Shown here: positions 45,201 through 56,194 of the stretch, in pieces | Layout of the letters: every line of letters starts with the position of its first letter | Numbering within the stretch: the stretch's first letter is position 1 | Assembly: GCA_020746875.1 (NCBI GenBank) | Contig: JAGTJL010000010.1 | Coordinates: 1,612,001-1,676,000 of the forward strand | Origin: Rhexocercosporidium sp. MPI-PUGE-AT-0058 | Taxonomy: Eukaryota; Ascomycota; Leotiomycetes; Helotiales | Length of the DNA stretch: 64,000 nt | Reading direction: 5' to 3' | Notes under the pieces: model-generated | Seen by the model: the letters and a program-made list of their open reading frames with translations, nothing else | The model's database searches: none | What the model was told of the DNA's origin: nothing | Translations under genes and position numbers: made by a program

Positions 45201-46997
45201 ATCTGCGTTCTTGAGTTCGACAGCCTTTTCGGAATTTTCGTCGAATTTCGCTTGATCGTCCTGTTCTTCACTCAAGAGATACTCCTGGATACGGATGATT
45301 GAAGACCAAGCATCTGTGACTTGACCAATGACCAGCGGAAGTAGATTTAGAGGAAGTCGCAAGGAGTTGAAGAGGGCAAGAGACGAAAACACACGAGCTG
45401 GATCAAGATCGTGACTTGTCAAAGAATACGTGATGAATGCGAGCATTGAAGCGAAAACTGGTAGCGACATAGAGACGGCGTTGATTGCGTTTCTTATCGC
45501 GAGAAGAACTTGGATCATGCGAATTTCCTGGTCTCGAATATTCTGAAGTCGCTTGAGGAATGCACTTTCCCAGCCAAAGAATTTGACGAATCTTACGGAC
45601 TGCAGAATTTCCTGAGTAAGGCTGACTCTCTGATCCGTGACTTTGTTGATCTTCTTACGTCTAGCAAAGAGAATCTTGACAACCTTTGTCAGAACGGGCA
45701 AGCCGATGACGAGCAATGAGAAACCAGCCAAAGCGCTGTATGTCAGATTGACAAGAAGGAGTATCAACGTGATGACACATGAGATAGGGGCGGTCCAGAT
45801 CAGATGGAAGAGACCTGAAGCTTGGTCTATACGGTAAGTATCGACAGACATCAAGTTGACAACTCGTCCATTGGCCCAACCAGTCCCATCGCCTGCTACC
45901 CCTCTTGCAGTGTCCCTCGCCACTTTCGGACCACCCTTCTTCATATCTGCCTTGGCTTCTGCAGCATCCTTGGTATTGTCATCGTGCTCCTTCTCAGTCT
46001 CTGGGCCTTCTTTAATCTCTCGCCCACCAGCCTTTGCACGTCCAGAAATATTCATCGCCTTTTCGAAGATTACCGAGATAAGCACACCTCGGGCTTGCCC
46101 TCCAACCATCATTCCGCGGTATATGAAATGGTTTGTACCTAAACTCTGGATCATCTGCATGATTGTGATACCGAAAACGAGACCCAATCCCTTTCCAATA
46201 TGCGGTGGCGGCTGGCCCCTCTGTTGTGCAACATAGGCATCCTGCGCGAATTGGATGAGATATCGAAGCGTAAATGGCGATATGACCTGGAGGATGTTGG
46301 AGAAGAATTGGCAAACGCCGCCGAACCAAAATTCAAACTTAAACGTCTCGTGCATGGACCATAGAAGAGGATATTTGTCGCCCCTGCTCACTCTTCTGTT
46401 GAAAGAAGCTTGTAGTTTCAATGTCATAGTCTCTGCCGATCGATCGGGATTGACTTTCCAAATGTCGTTTTGCTCGAGAGTTCTCTTGTAGCCAACCTGG
46501 ATTTTCTTAGCATGATACTTTTCTTCCCCTTTATTTCTTTCCTTCTTTTCGAGAGAATAACTTACCGACATGAGAGGGGCTACCCACTGAAAATAGACCT
46601 TACTCAGGAACGAAGCAGTGTGTTCTCTCGACACGCCCCTCGTCTCTGGAACGGGTGGCACATGACCCCATCGCAAAGGATTGAGCTTCTTATGCCATGG
46701 ATTTTCCTTCTCGGATCCAGCAATATGCGAATCAGTTCCTGAGAAAGCACTGGTGGTTGTCGCATTGCTCTTCGTTCGGTCAATCTGCGGTCTCTTCTCG
46801 TCCAACTCCCTGTGGATTTCTTTTGAGCCACTCTGACTTGACGCATGGCCGTGTGCTGCCCTTATCTCGATGTACTCCTTCTCGTAACCGTCGCTGTCCA
46901 GAGGTTCGTCATGGTTGGTGCTTTGTGTAGCTGCTGCAGGGTCGTTGCTGGTGGCTGGTCTATACTCCTCCTCGGGGCCTTGGCCAGGTTGTGTCAT
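42248..46997 (-). CDS. ABCC-family transporter, Yor1-like
   Basis: Five exons on the minus strand: 46997-46566, 46496-44752, 44700-44552, 44426-43917, 43869-42248; 4458 bases, 1485 residues, in phase. It is a full transporter (TMD1-NBD1-TMD2-NBD2) after a disordered charged N-terminus. NBD1 has Walker A GGVGSGKSS, signature VSGGQKQR and Walker B LILMDDPLS, where Asp replaces the usual catalytic Glu, as in many ABCC proteins. NBD2 has GRTGAGKSS, a signature-like FSLGQRQ and IIVCDEATSSVD, the canonical Glu. The length and lack of an N-terminal TMD0 fit yeast Yor1 (oligomycin efflux at the plasma membrane). Transport of drugs or metabolite conjugates is inferred. The 69- and 51-base introns are stop-free multiples of three, so unspliced transcripts would still be open. 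Confidence 0.85.
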
Positions 46998-49629
46998 GGT
47001 GGAAGCTGTGACAGGAGCACAACATGCGGGGTGTGAGAGGGAGGAAGCGAGGCAAGAATGTAAGGAACAGAAGATATTCAGACACTGGGGACGGCAACTA
47101 TTTCCCCGTCATCTTTGCGCCATGAACTTTTGCGTTGCCACAAAAAAGAAAGGTCGGTCTTGCAAGGTACAAGTCCGGTATATACATATGTGATGGGTGC
47201 AGTGCAGGAGGAGAGATGGAGAGATATGCCCCGGGTCCGAGGGCGATACCAACCTACCTACCTACCTGCCGACGAGCTCCGCACCCTACCACCATCCACC
47301 ATCCACAATCCACAATCCGTAATCCACAATCCATCCTCCCTCTCCCCGTCAATCGACTGTTCAGTGGGGCATTTTCAAGTTGAGTTGACCTTCCCCGGCC
47401 GGCGTAGCGTAGCGTGGTGGCTGCAGCTGTTTGATCCCGCTGCTGTTATCCCGTTCCACCCTCGCATTGCTAAAGAGAGGGAGGGACGGAGGGGGAGGGG
47501 GAGGGGCCGGCCATCAACAGATACATCATTACCACCACCAGAAGTTGGAGGTTCGAGGTCGAGGTCGAGGTCAAAAGGTCGAGGTCTAGCTGCTATGGGA
47601 ATGTTAAGAAGTTGGCAGGGATCTCTCTGACATCGCAAAGGTACAAAAAAAGTCCCGTCTCAAGTCATCATCTGCATTGGCATCTGCTCCAAACTTTCTT
47701 TACGCGAGATGTACGACTAGGGTCTGGAAACTTTCTCTAGTAAACGCATTGCAAATCAGATCTCGGAATATAGAATCTGCCGACACTCGTCAAGCGTGTC
47801 CGGTCCGTATATCTCTTGCTAATCGGTATGACTCTTGGGTATGTACTTGTACTACGAATGCACCGGGACTTGATGTCTGACTCTGCCATAATTACTTGTC
47901 AATAAAGACCGGGATGATGGCAAAGTGGGCTGCTGTCGGGCATTGCAAGGATTTCTACCGATCACATTCGTTGATTGGACAAAACTCTTTCTCCATCAAG
48001 CCTTTTTCCACAAAGTCAATCTAATCTGAATTGATCTCTCGCCGCTACGTACTGTACAGTGCAGTACAGGACTGTACTAGAGCTTAATTATCTTTCATCG
48101 CGTTCCTGTCATTCTTTTGTTTATTAATCAGGACCTTCAATGGCAGCCGTCTCAAAGTCATGACATGTTTGATCGGGCTAAAGCAAGCCAAGCCAAGGCA
48201 TCCAATTACTCTCAGCTCCCAGAGAAAGAGACCGATCGATGAGCTTCCCGCTTGCATCCTTCCGACGGACGGCCAGCCACTGTCAAGGATGAGTACGTTG
48301 GCAATTGTCACCCATGCAGTCAGGAATTGTTGGTAGGCGCTAATACTGACTTGCTTTGTAATATGTGCCAGCAAGCTTGAGAGCAAAGCTCGCTTGACTC
48401 ACCGACGCCTTGGGTTTTGGTGCCTTGACTGGCGTTGCCATGCCTTGACTCGCAAGCCACCAGCTCTCTCCGCTCTGTTGTGTGGGGAGCCATCAAGAAC
48501 AAGAACAAACATAAGCAAGCATATCAGTCGGCCATGGACTTAGATCTTTACCGACCACCGTTAAAGTCCGAGCCACTTTTTAGTCCCTAGGTGTGTCTTC
48601 CTAGGCTAAGTCCCTTTCGTCTTCGTCAGAAAAACCGCCTCCTGTACTGAGTTGCTGAGGCTCACAATTATCACAGTCATTATGTAGCCAGCTTTAAACA
48701 AAGGTGGCGGTGAGTTGTTGATGATGCTTCCATGCCCAAGGGGGCAATGCGTCTTTTGACGCAAGAGAGCATTCTTCCCACCTCTTCAGTCGCTCCAAAT
48801 AAATTATGCTTGAACGGAATGCATCGGATGCAATCCTGGAAGCAGATGGCCGGGAGCTCTCGCCCAGTTATTGGGGGTGATGTCTGCCAGATATGGGCTT
48901 CGTTTCTCATCAGCGCCAGGTCTGTTCAAACCTAGATCAACTCCACGTCATGCCTCATAAGTAGCAGATGTACCGAAAGTCATTTCTCCATCTGTTAGAC
49001 TACAATATTCCAAGGGCCTCTCGCTTGACGCGAAATTTATAATCATGTTGATTCCTTTTTGTTGGGGATGTCTTCGACGGCCATGTTGTCTCTACGGAGT
49101 ACAGGCTAAAACTTGAGACTCTAAGGGCAAATTAAAGGATTTGGAAGAATTTTCAACCTTGTTGATTATTAAACTTATTCGTTTGTTATTTTTATTCGTC
49201 TCTCTCAATACAATTTCCCGAGGTTTGCATCCATAATTGTTTGGTAATTTCAAGAGCCAATTCTCCCTCTGCATGCTAGTCCGAAAGGGGGCAAGTTTAC
49301 GCCAAGATCTGGGGTCTTCCCGCAGCCGCCCTCCGCCGTGCCGCCGTCATAATGTTTCAGCTTCAACGTCGTCAACCCAGCCAAAGGAAATATGCCCAAG
49401 TATGCCTTTACTTTTGCAGTTGCACTCATCAGCCAGGATATAAACTCATTCCAATCTAATTCTCGAGGATCAGTTCCAATCTTCTCGCCCAGTTGAACAA
49501 GCAAAGCTCCTCCGGAGGCTCCCTCCAGTCACAACCTTCTTCAGCCTTAATACATTTCCGACATGCATCTCCCAAGTACAGTCGCCGAGTGATTACTCGT
49601 TACGACTGTGAAGCATCCCTTGGACCAAA
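46998..49629. other. Intergenic between divergent ABC transporter and HET genes
   Basis: About 2.6 kb. It includes CCTA and CCATCCACAATC-like short repeats (47250-47340), a GGTCGAGGTCGAG repeat near 47550-47580, and a GTAC-rich inverted cluster at 48045-48078. No gene or RNA is supported. Confidence 0.5.
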
Positions 49630-51771
49630 ATGCCGTCTCTTGCCTTGAACAAGACATGGCAGCGACTACTCTCAGTCAGGTCCAAAAAGTACGGCCAGGA
49701 TCAGCCCCGTGGCATTGATAGAATTGATTCCTCATTCGGCGATGAAGCTTGGAATGGGTCTGGGATCTCAGCAGCACAGTCCGATACAGACTCTCAACTG
49801 TATCCGATTCCGGATGCATCTCAACTTGACGGGCATGTCCAGCTGTCAGGTCTCAAATACGAGCCGCTAAATGAAGCCAAGGATGATATTCGAATTCTCA
49901 ATATCGTATCCGAGCCTGGCGATGACCATGTCAGATGTATTCTTCAACACTTCTCTTGCTCTCATAAATACCCGGAGTACACAGCACTCTCGTATTGCTG
50001 GGGCACTCTTGCTGACGCCGTTTCGATCACTGTCGATGGCGCCCTAGTCTCCGTCACAGCAAACCTTGCAGCAGCTCTCCGATCCCTTCGCGCCAATGGT
50101 CATTCTCATATCTGGGTCGACGCCTTGTGCATCAACCAGAATGATCAGATGGAAAGAGGTCAACAAATTCTGCGGATGAAGGCTATCTACAGACATGCGG
50201 CCACCACCATTGCATGGCTAGGCCCCGACAGCAAGAATCAAGCAAACACCGCTTTCACCCGTCTCAGGATACTTGCTACTCGTAAGCCAGAGGCTGAATT
50301 CGAGGACGCTATAGCAGCACTTTTCACTGGCTATACGGCCTGGCGAAATGACGCTGGATGGTCTTCTATCAAGACCCTGATGGAGTCTGCGTACTGGAAG
50401 CGGACTTGGATCATCCAAGAATTGGCCTTATCTAAGTCCGTTCTCTTCTGGTGGGGACGGTCTTCTATCGGTCTTGATACACTTGATACCGCCATGGCAA
50501 ACCTGAGGGATAGGAAACCCAAAGACTACTTCGAGAGCGGCTACAAAGATATCCTCTACCTCTTGATCATAGTCGGGAAGACGCGTAACAATCGAGGACG
50601 AGAATCAAAGGGCATGAACCTTGAAAGAATCCTGACATTCTCCTGTCGATCACTAGCGAGTGAACCTAGAGACAAGATCTTTGGCGTTTTGGGACTGAGC
50701 TCTGATGGCTCGGAGCTGATACCAGACCCCGACTATCGAAAACCACTCGATACCATACTTCGTGAGCTCACAATCTCGATGCTGCTTCGTCGAGATACCA
50801 AAAACAAAGTTGGACCGTCAGATCTTATGTGTATCGACAACCCCACAGTACCGAAGCGACAGGAACTTCCATCGTGGACTATAGATTGGACACGGATTTG
50901 GAAAGGTCCGGCAGGAAATTTCTGGGCTTCAAGCGTTGAGCGAGGCCTGCAGTCAGGTTACCTAACATCTGGGAAGTCAAATGCGAACCCACGATTTTCC
51001 GAAGACGGCATGATTCTAACGGTCCGTGGATATGTGTTTGATCGTATTTGTAGTCTGAGCGCGGTGTACCTCATTGGAGGCGACAAACCGAAGCCATTCC
51101 TCAGCAAAGGCATGCCAGGCTCTGCTGCCGGACATTCCCTAGTTCAGAACATCTATGGGGGCGAGGGAGATCTTTTTAATGCTATCTGGCGTAGCCTTGT
51201 CGCTGACAGAATCGCTCACAAGAAGAGTGAACTGTCGACTGGACAGGCTCCATCTTTTTATGGCAGCCACTTCGCGCATCTCTGGTCTGAAGACTCGAAG
51301 CGGCCAAAGGGTGAACGACTTAGACTCACCTACGACTGTCTCGCGGCAGTCAGGTCATTCGAAATCTACGGTCGGACATTAGAAGACTGGTCTCGCTTCA
51401 ATACATCCAACAGCAATCCAGTCGAGCGAGCAGCAGACTACGACGAGATTGGCGTCCAAGATTTTCGAGCCTCCAATTCTTCAACTGGATACGAATCAGA
51501 TGCCATGGAATTTATTTATGCCTGCAAATTTCGCGATATGTTTCATCGTAGACTGCTTACAACACGAAAAGGGTATGTTGGATTAGCTCACGCCCAGTCT
51601 GAGATTGGAGACACGATATGTGTGCTTGAGGGATGTACAATTCCTATGATCCTGAGACCTTGTGATCGAGGGTTCAGACTTGTTGGCGATGCTTATGTTC
51701 ACGGTATAATGAATGGTGAATACTGGCACGCACAGCCTTTATCTTCCATACAGGAATTTGATCTCAAGTGA
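49630..51771 (+). CDS. HET-domain protein
   Basis: Single exon, 713 residues. The HET domain begins near residue 117 (YTALSYCWGTLADA) and has the conserved HIWVDALCINQNDQ (about 160-173), the RMKAIYRHAATTIAWLG segment and, further on, WKRTWIIQELALSK. A DPRDK-like EPRDKIFGVLGLS follows. The C-terminus is the usual HET end (GYVGLAHAQSEIGDTICVLE then YVHGIMNGE). HET proteins mediate non-self recognition and programmed cell death when fungal strains fuse; the partner here is unknown. No extra N-terminal domain is visible in the first 100 residues, in contrast to the caspase-HET fusion at 1.6-6.0 kb. Confidence 0.9.
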   Translation: MPSLALNKTWQRLLSVRSKKYGQDQPRGIDRIDSSFGDEAWNGSGISAAQSDTDSQLYPIPDASQLDGHVQLSGLKYEPLNEAKDDIRILNIVSEPGDDHVRCILQHFSCSHKYPEYTALSYCWGTLADAVSITVDGALVSVTANLAAALRSLRANGHSHIWVDALCINQNDQMERGQQILRMKAIYRHAATTIAWLGPDSKNQANTAFTRLRILATRKPEAEFEDAIAALFTGYTAWRNDAGWSSIKTLMESAYWKRTWIIQELALSKSVLFWWGRSSIGLDTLDTAMANLRDRKPKDYFESGYKDILYLLIIVGKTRNNRGRESKGMNLERILTFSCRSLASEPRDKIFGVLGLSSDGSELIPDPDYRKPLDTILRELTISMLLRRDTKNKVGPSDLMCIDNPTVPKRQELPSWTIDWTRIWKGPAGNFWASSVERGLQSGYLTSGKSNANPRFSEDGMILTVRGYVFDRICSLSAVYLIGGDKPKPFLSKGMPGSAAGHSLVQNIYGGEGDLFNAIWRSLVADRIAHKKSELSTGQAPSFYGSHFAHLWSEDSKRPKGERLRLTYDCLAAVRSFEIYGRTLEDWSRFNTSNSNPVERAADYDEIGVQDFRASNSSTGYESDAMEFIYACKFRDMFHRRLLTTRKGYVGLAHAQSEIGDTICVLEGCTIPMILRPCDRGFRLVGDAYVHGIMNGEYWHAQPLSSIQEFDLK

Positions 51772-52187
51772 AGGTACGAGTGGGGTCGACCCGTCTTCGA
51801 AGGGTCAAAAGAACGAAGATCGATTGTCTCCGGACATTCAAAAAGGGAACGGTCTGGTGCCATGGACCCAAGACAGAGTTCGCCCGCATGAGGGCGCCAC
51901 AATATATATTGTAGATATATTACACTGCATACCAAGACGAGGCAAACTGCAGTCGCCACGTGCACATACAGCAGATGCACATGCACTCATTATCTGTATC
52001 TGTATCTGTATATTACGCAGCCATAATGTGTGCACCATACCAAGCACATACCAAAGACTTTTCCAAGGAGCGGGACAGGAAATTTAGATCAGTCTCATTA
52101 ATCTTAACGAATACAGATGCATTTCCTGCCAGTATATACATATACCCATCCCGTTTCTAACCCAAACTCCTAGAAGTACGAATCAAT
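51772..52187. other. Intergenic between convergent HET and sedolisin genes
   Basis: About 415 bases holding both 3' UTRs. A TGTATC repeat lies near 51993-52012. No gene is seen. Confidence 0.5.
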
Positions 52188-54714
52188 TCAATGTCTCATG
52201 AAGTATTCCAGCATCTGCGGATAACTAGGCGTTCCCAACCCCGTCACAGGATCCCAACCAGGCGTCGCCTGGAACCCGTCCGTCCCACACCCCGGATTCG
52301 TTCCTTTCGTAATATCGTTCAACATTTGGGGATTGGCATACAGCGCTGGATCTGTCATATCTAGTCAGCACGCCATTCTCAGCACGCCATTCTCAGCACG
52401 CCATTCTCAGCACTCCATTCTCAGCACTCCATTCTCAGCACTCCATTCTCATCTGAACAAAGCCCCACTCTAATCGAAGCGAGCGAGCCTCGAGTCGAAA
52501 AAAGGGACCAGTCAAACAAGTAATCGAGGGTAAACAATAACCGAAAACCAACATACTCAAGAACCCCAGACTCCCCTTCCCTCTATTCATCCTCGCCTCA
52601 TTAATCAACGTAACAATCGCCCCAAACACCGGCGTACTAGCACTCGTACCATACAGCAAATAATCATAACTCCCCACCAGCGCAACCACGAAGCCCGCCC
52701 CATTAGCACTCACGTCTGGATACGCCCTGGCGTTCCCCGTGCTATTCCATCGATCCTTCCCGAACGCGCTCTTACCGCGCTCTAAATCTTTCGAGTATCT
52801 CTTGAACCAGCTTCCAACGGCCTTCGCTTGATACGACGGCATGGCAAACACATTCGAGAACCCACCCCCGGAGAATATCTTCGTCGAACACGCTATCTCA
52901 GGTGCGGTGATTGATGCATTCGGCGCGATCTGTGTGGCGCCCACACTGGTGATATACGGACATGTGCTTGGGAAACTTGGAGCGAAGCGCCCATCTTTGC
53001 CGTTATTGTATTCACCTGTCGTCGGGTCGATGCAGCGATCAAGACTGGCTGCGACGCCGTAGTCTGCAGAGCAGTAGAGGAAAGTTGTACCTGCTAACCC
53101 GAGCTTGCCGTATTCGTCGCATTGGCGTTTCTCGTAGGCTGGGGTGAGGTCGTGCTCGTTGTAGGAGTAGGATGTGCTGATTACTTTGGTTGCTGCCTGT
53201 TTTCAAGAAGTTGACGTTAGTTACATTAATATATGCCGAGGCTCCCCGCTCCCCCCCCAGGGGAATGGAGACATTTATAGGTATCCCGTATCGGAGACGG
53301 CTTGATCGAAAAATAAGAAAGGCATCAAGAGAACTTACCCAACCCCCACAATTCCTCGGCCCAGCAAAACCCCCGGGAAGTTTACTCGGATAAATCGCAT
53401 CAATAATCGGCGCAGTAACATTCTCCGTCTGCCCATCCCTCGAACAATACGTCTCATCCAACGAGTCCAGAAAATTGTTAAACGAAGTCCACTGCGTATT
53501 CACCAGATCCCCGACCTGGTACAGCGTCACGTTAAGCGGGTTGACCAGTGCCATGGCGTACTCCAGATCGAGGTTCGCTTCGATGTTCTGCCCGAAGTTC
53601 GGCGTGTTGTAGACGTTTCCGCCGTCGACTGAGCGGAGGGTTGGACGTTTCTGGACCTGGTTCTTGGAGTAGTTCCGGAAGAACATATCGAGGTCGGATG
53701 CCAGGTAGGATTGAGGTGTGTATTGGACGACACCGAAGCTGTTCTTGGGCTGGAAGGTGTCAGGATTAGCTTTAGCTGTTACGGGTTCCAACACCACCCC
53801 AAGTATTTGTATGAAAGGCATGACTTGCATTCAACTTCGTCCTATGATCCAACTCCGGGATCCCATACAAAGCTCTCAAACAGTCAGGGACAATGTTGTT
53901 CGCACAGTCCGTCAAATTATGCACGACTGGCTTAGGTTTTGGTGATAGTTTCGGAGCACAATCATTCCCCTTTCCCCACTCGCCAAATCCAGCGCCTTTC
54001 TTCCTGCCATCTGGACCCTTTTCCTTCCTCGCTCGGATCTTAGCATCGAAATGTACCGTCGGTGTAATAAAGTCGACATGTTCTCTCACATGTCTATTTG
54101 CATGTCAGCTCGACTTCTGTTTACCGTTCCCATAGACACGACGGTCAAATAAAAGCAGAGTCAGAAAGCTCATGCAGCACTTATTGAGATAAGACCACTC
54201 ACTCAGGCACACTATACTCCTCACAAGCCACATGTCCCATCCCGCTCCACTCATGCTCCCAAACCCAATACTCCGTCCCCAGTAGCCCCTCCACCTCCCC
54301 AACCGTAGCATTAAAGCTCAACCACCCCAAACTCTGACTCCTTCCAACACCCTCCCCATCAACTCCCGCATCAACAAGCCACTGCCAAACAGCCTTTACA
54401 CTCTCCTCACTCGGCTTGAATGTCTCCGCTATGCGGTGATGACTCCAATGCTTCCCATAGTCCTTCGAACCAGGCGTCGACACGGAAAGAAGATGTTCCT
54501 CAAGACTATCCAGATTCGATTGCTTGAGCGCGATGCGTATGGGTATCTCCACTTCGGGGGACACGCGAGATCGTTTCGTCCACCCGGGAGGAGGGATGTG
54601 TCGACGCTCATGAAGAACGTGTTTCCAATCCCTCGGGCTCACAGCAACCGCACCCGTGAACGAAGTAGAAAAGCAGATCCATAGACACAGAGCTAGAACA
54701 CCGAACAAGAGCAT
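52188..54714 (-). CDS. Secreted sedolisin-type peptidase (S53, tripeptidyl-peptidase-like)
   Basis: Five exons on the minus strand: 54714-54203, 54093-53825, 53775-53339, 53196-52557, 52351-52188; 2022 bases, 673 residues, in phase. A signal peptide (MLLFGVLALCLWICFSTSF) is followed by an activation propeptide (about 50-200). The peptidase domain holds the Glu/Asp motif NIEANLDLEYAM, the SGGGFSN element and the Ser motif YGTSASTPVFG, and ends with the calcium-site region of the family (GCGTDGFQATPGWDPVTGLG). S53 enzymes are acid-active endo- or tripeptidyl-peptidases secreted by fungi. The ATG at 54714 starts at the signal peptide. The 205-base last intron contains a six-copy 14-bp repeat. 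The intron 53824-53776 has an unusual GTCATG donor. Confidence 0.88.
52367..52450. repeat. 14-bp minisatellite inside the last sedolisin intron
   Basis: Six head-to-tail copies of agcacNccattctc. The first three carry G and the last three T at the sixth base. Confidence 0.95.
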
Positions 54715-56194
54715 TGTAACTGGAGAATCACCCACATGTTAATCCCCCGCAAGTCCCGCGTGGGCACCTAGGTATTTAAACCCAGACATTGCCCCTCAGC
54801 TACCATTATTTACCTTGCTAGCAGCGGGCACCGAGTCGCCGCAACGGCAGCTCCGACTATTTTAAGGACAGCGGAAGGAACTCATCTCACTTAACCTCAC
54901 ACGATTCCAGACCCGGGATAGATAGAGTGGTGTGGGTGGCGGGGTGTAGAATGGTGCACGCCAACCAAACGGAAGGGAGAATGTGACCTTGAATATATTA
55001 AGGCTTTGATTGGGGTCCCATTGATGCAGATGGGGACGGCTGGTACCGCCTAAATGGATGATGGATAGTGGGCATTGGAATATTCGCTTGATACATACTT
55101 TCTGGTTCTTGAGGACACTTGTCCAGGATTTTTGCGCTTGGAGGGTTCTTGGGACAAAGAAAGGGGTGCGGAAGTTTGGGACCGAGGGTGGAATGGAGTG
55201 GGTTTAGGCGAGACGAGATGGTAAATCGCCAATTCTTAAGGATCGCTTCGTGGAAAATGTTCAAATCCACATCCAGCTATGATACTGCAAGAAAGCATGC
55301 TCATTACGCGAATGCAAAAAGCCCCACCCGAGACATCAAAATAAGACATGCACAGATACCCAATCAAGGGCTTTCAATTGTTGAAGATTCACCCCTAATT
55401 GAAAGGCACACAACCTAGAAAAGGCAAATTGCTTGCTATAAATGGTCTATCAGGTATACTAAAATGCAACGTGTGTATCAATCCCCATGATCCAGAGCAC
55501 CCATTTGCTAATATTGACAAGAATAATGCGCCTAATTTCCATATGCGCCACTTCCTCTTCCGGGCACAACCACCCACCCACCGCCTTCCAAAGCATAAAG
55601 CAGATTCCAAAGTCAAACCACCAACTAATCCATCTCCATCCAACCATCAACCCATTATCATCTCATGCCCCGCAAATTTTCAAACAGGCCCAGAGTAGAT
55701 TGTTCCCGAAAAGCCGAGGTATCAAGTCGCACGCTGAACACCATAACAAATGAAACAATGACAAATCCAAGAGATCCAACGCTAAATCCAACAAGATGGT
55801 AAATGGAACGAAAATGAGAAAACAACCCCGTCTAACATCCCCTTTTGAGACAGCCAAAACCCAATCTTGTGGACTGGGAAAAAAACATGCCTCCCTGAAC
55901 CATGCGTTCGCAAGTTCTATCTCCAATCCTCCTCTAATATCAACACCGGTGTCTCGACACAATGAAAGATGCCCTGAAAGCCCTAGAAGGGACAGCAAAA
56001 AGAAACAAATCGAACAACATTCCACCCATAGTTTTGACAGTCCCAGGAGGGGAAGATGGTGAATCAGGTAGCTCGGATCCATGGTTATGGTAAAGCTGCC
56101 CGTTTCGTTTCGCATACTGACATTCAAGATCACTTTGTCGTGCAAGAGACCGAAAGTTGGGTCTCGGAGTGAGGATCGGTTCAAGAAAAAGCAA
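54715..56194. other. Intergenic, sedolisin promoter and 3' region of the coiled-coil gene
   Basis: About 1.5 kb. A TATA-like atttaaa lies near 54774, about 60 bases before the sedolisin ATG. The rest shows no supported gene. Confidence 0.5.

Noticed and set aside
52367..52450. CRISPR-like array
   Set aside because: Units are contiguous with no spacers and lie in a spliced intron; it is a minisatellite.
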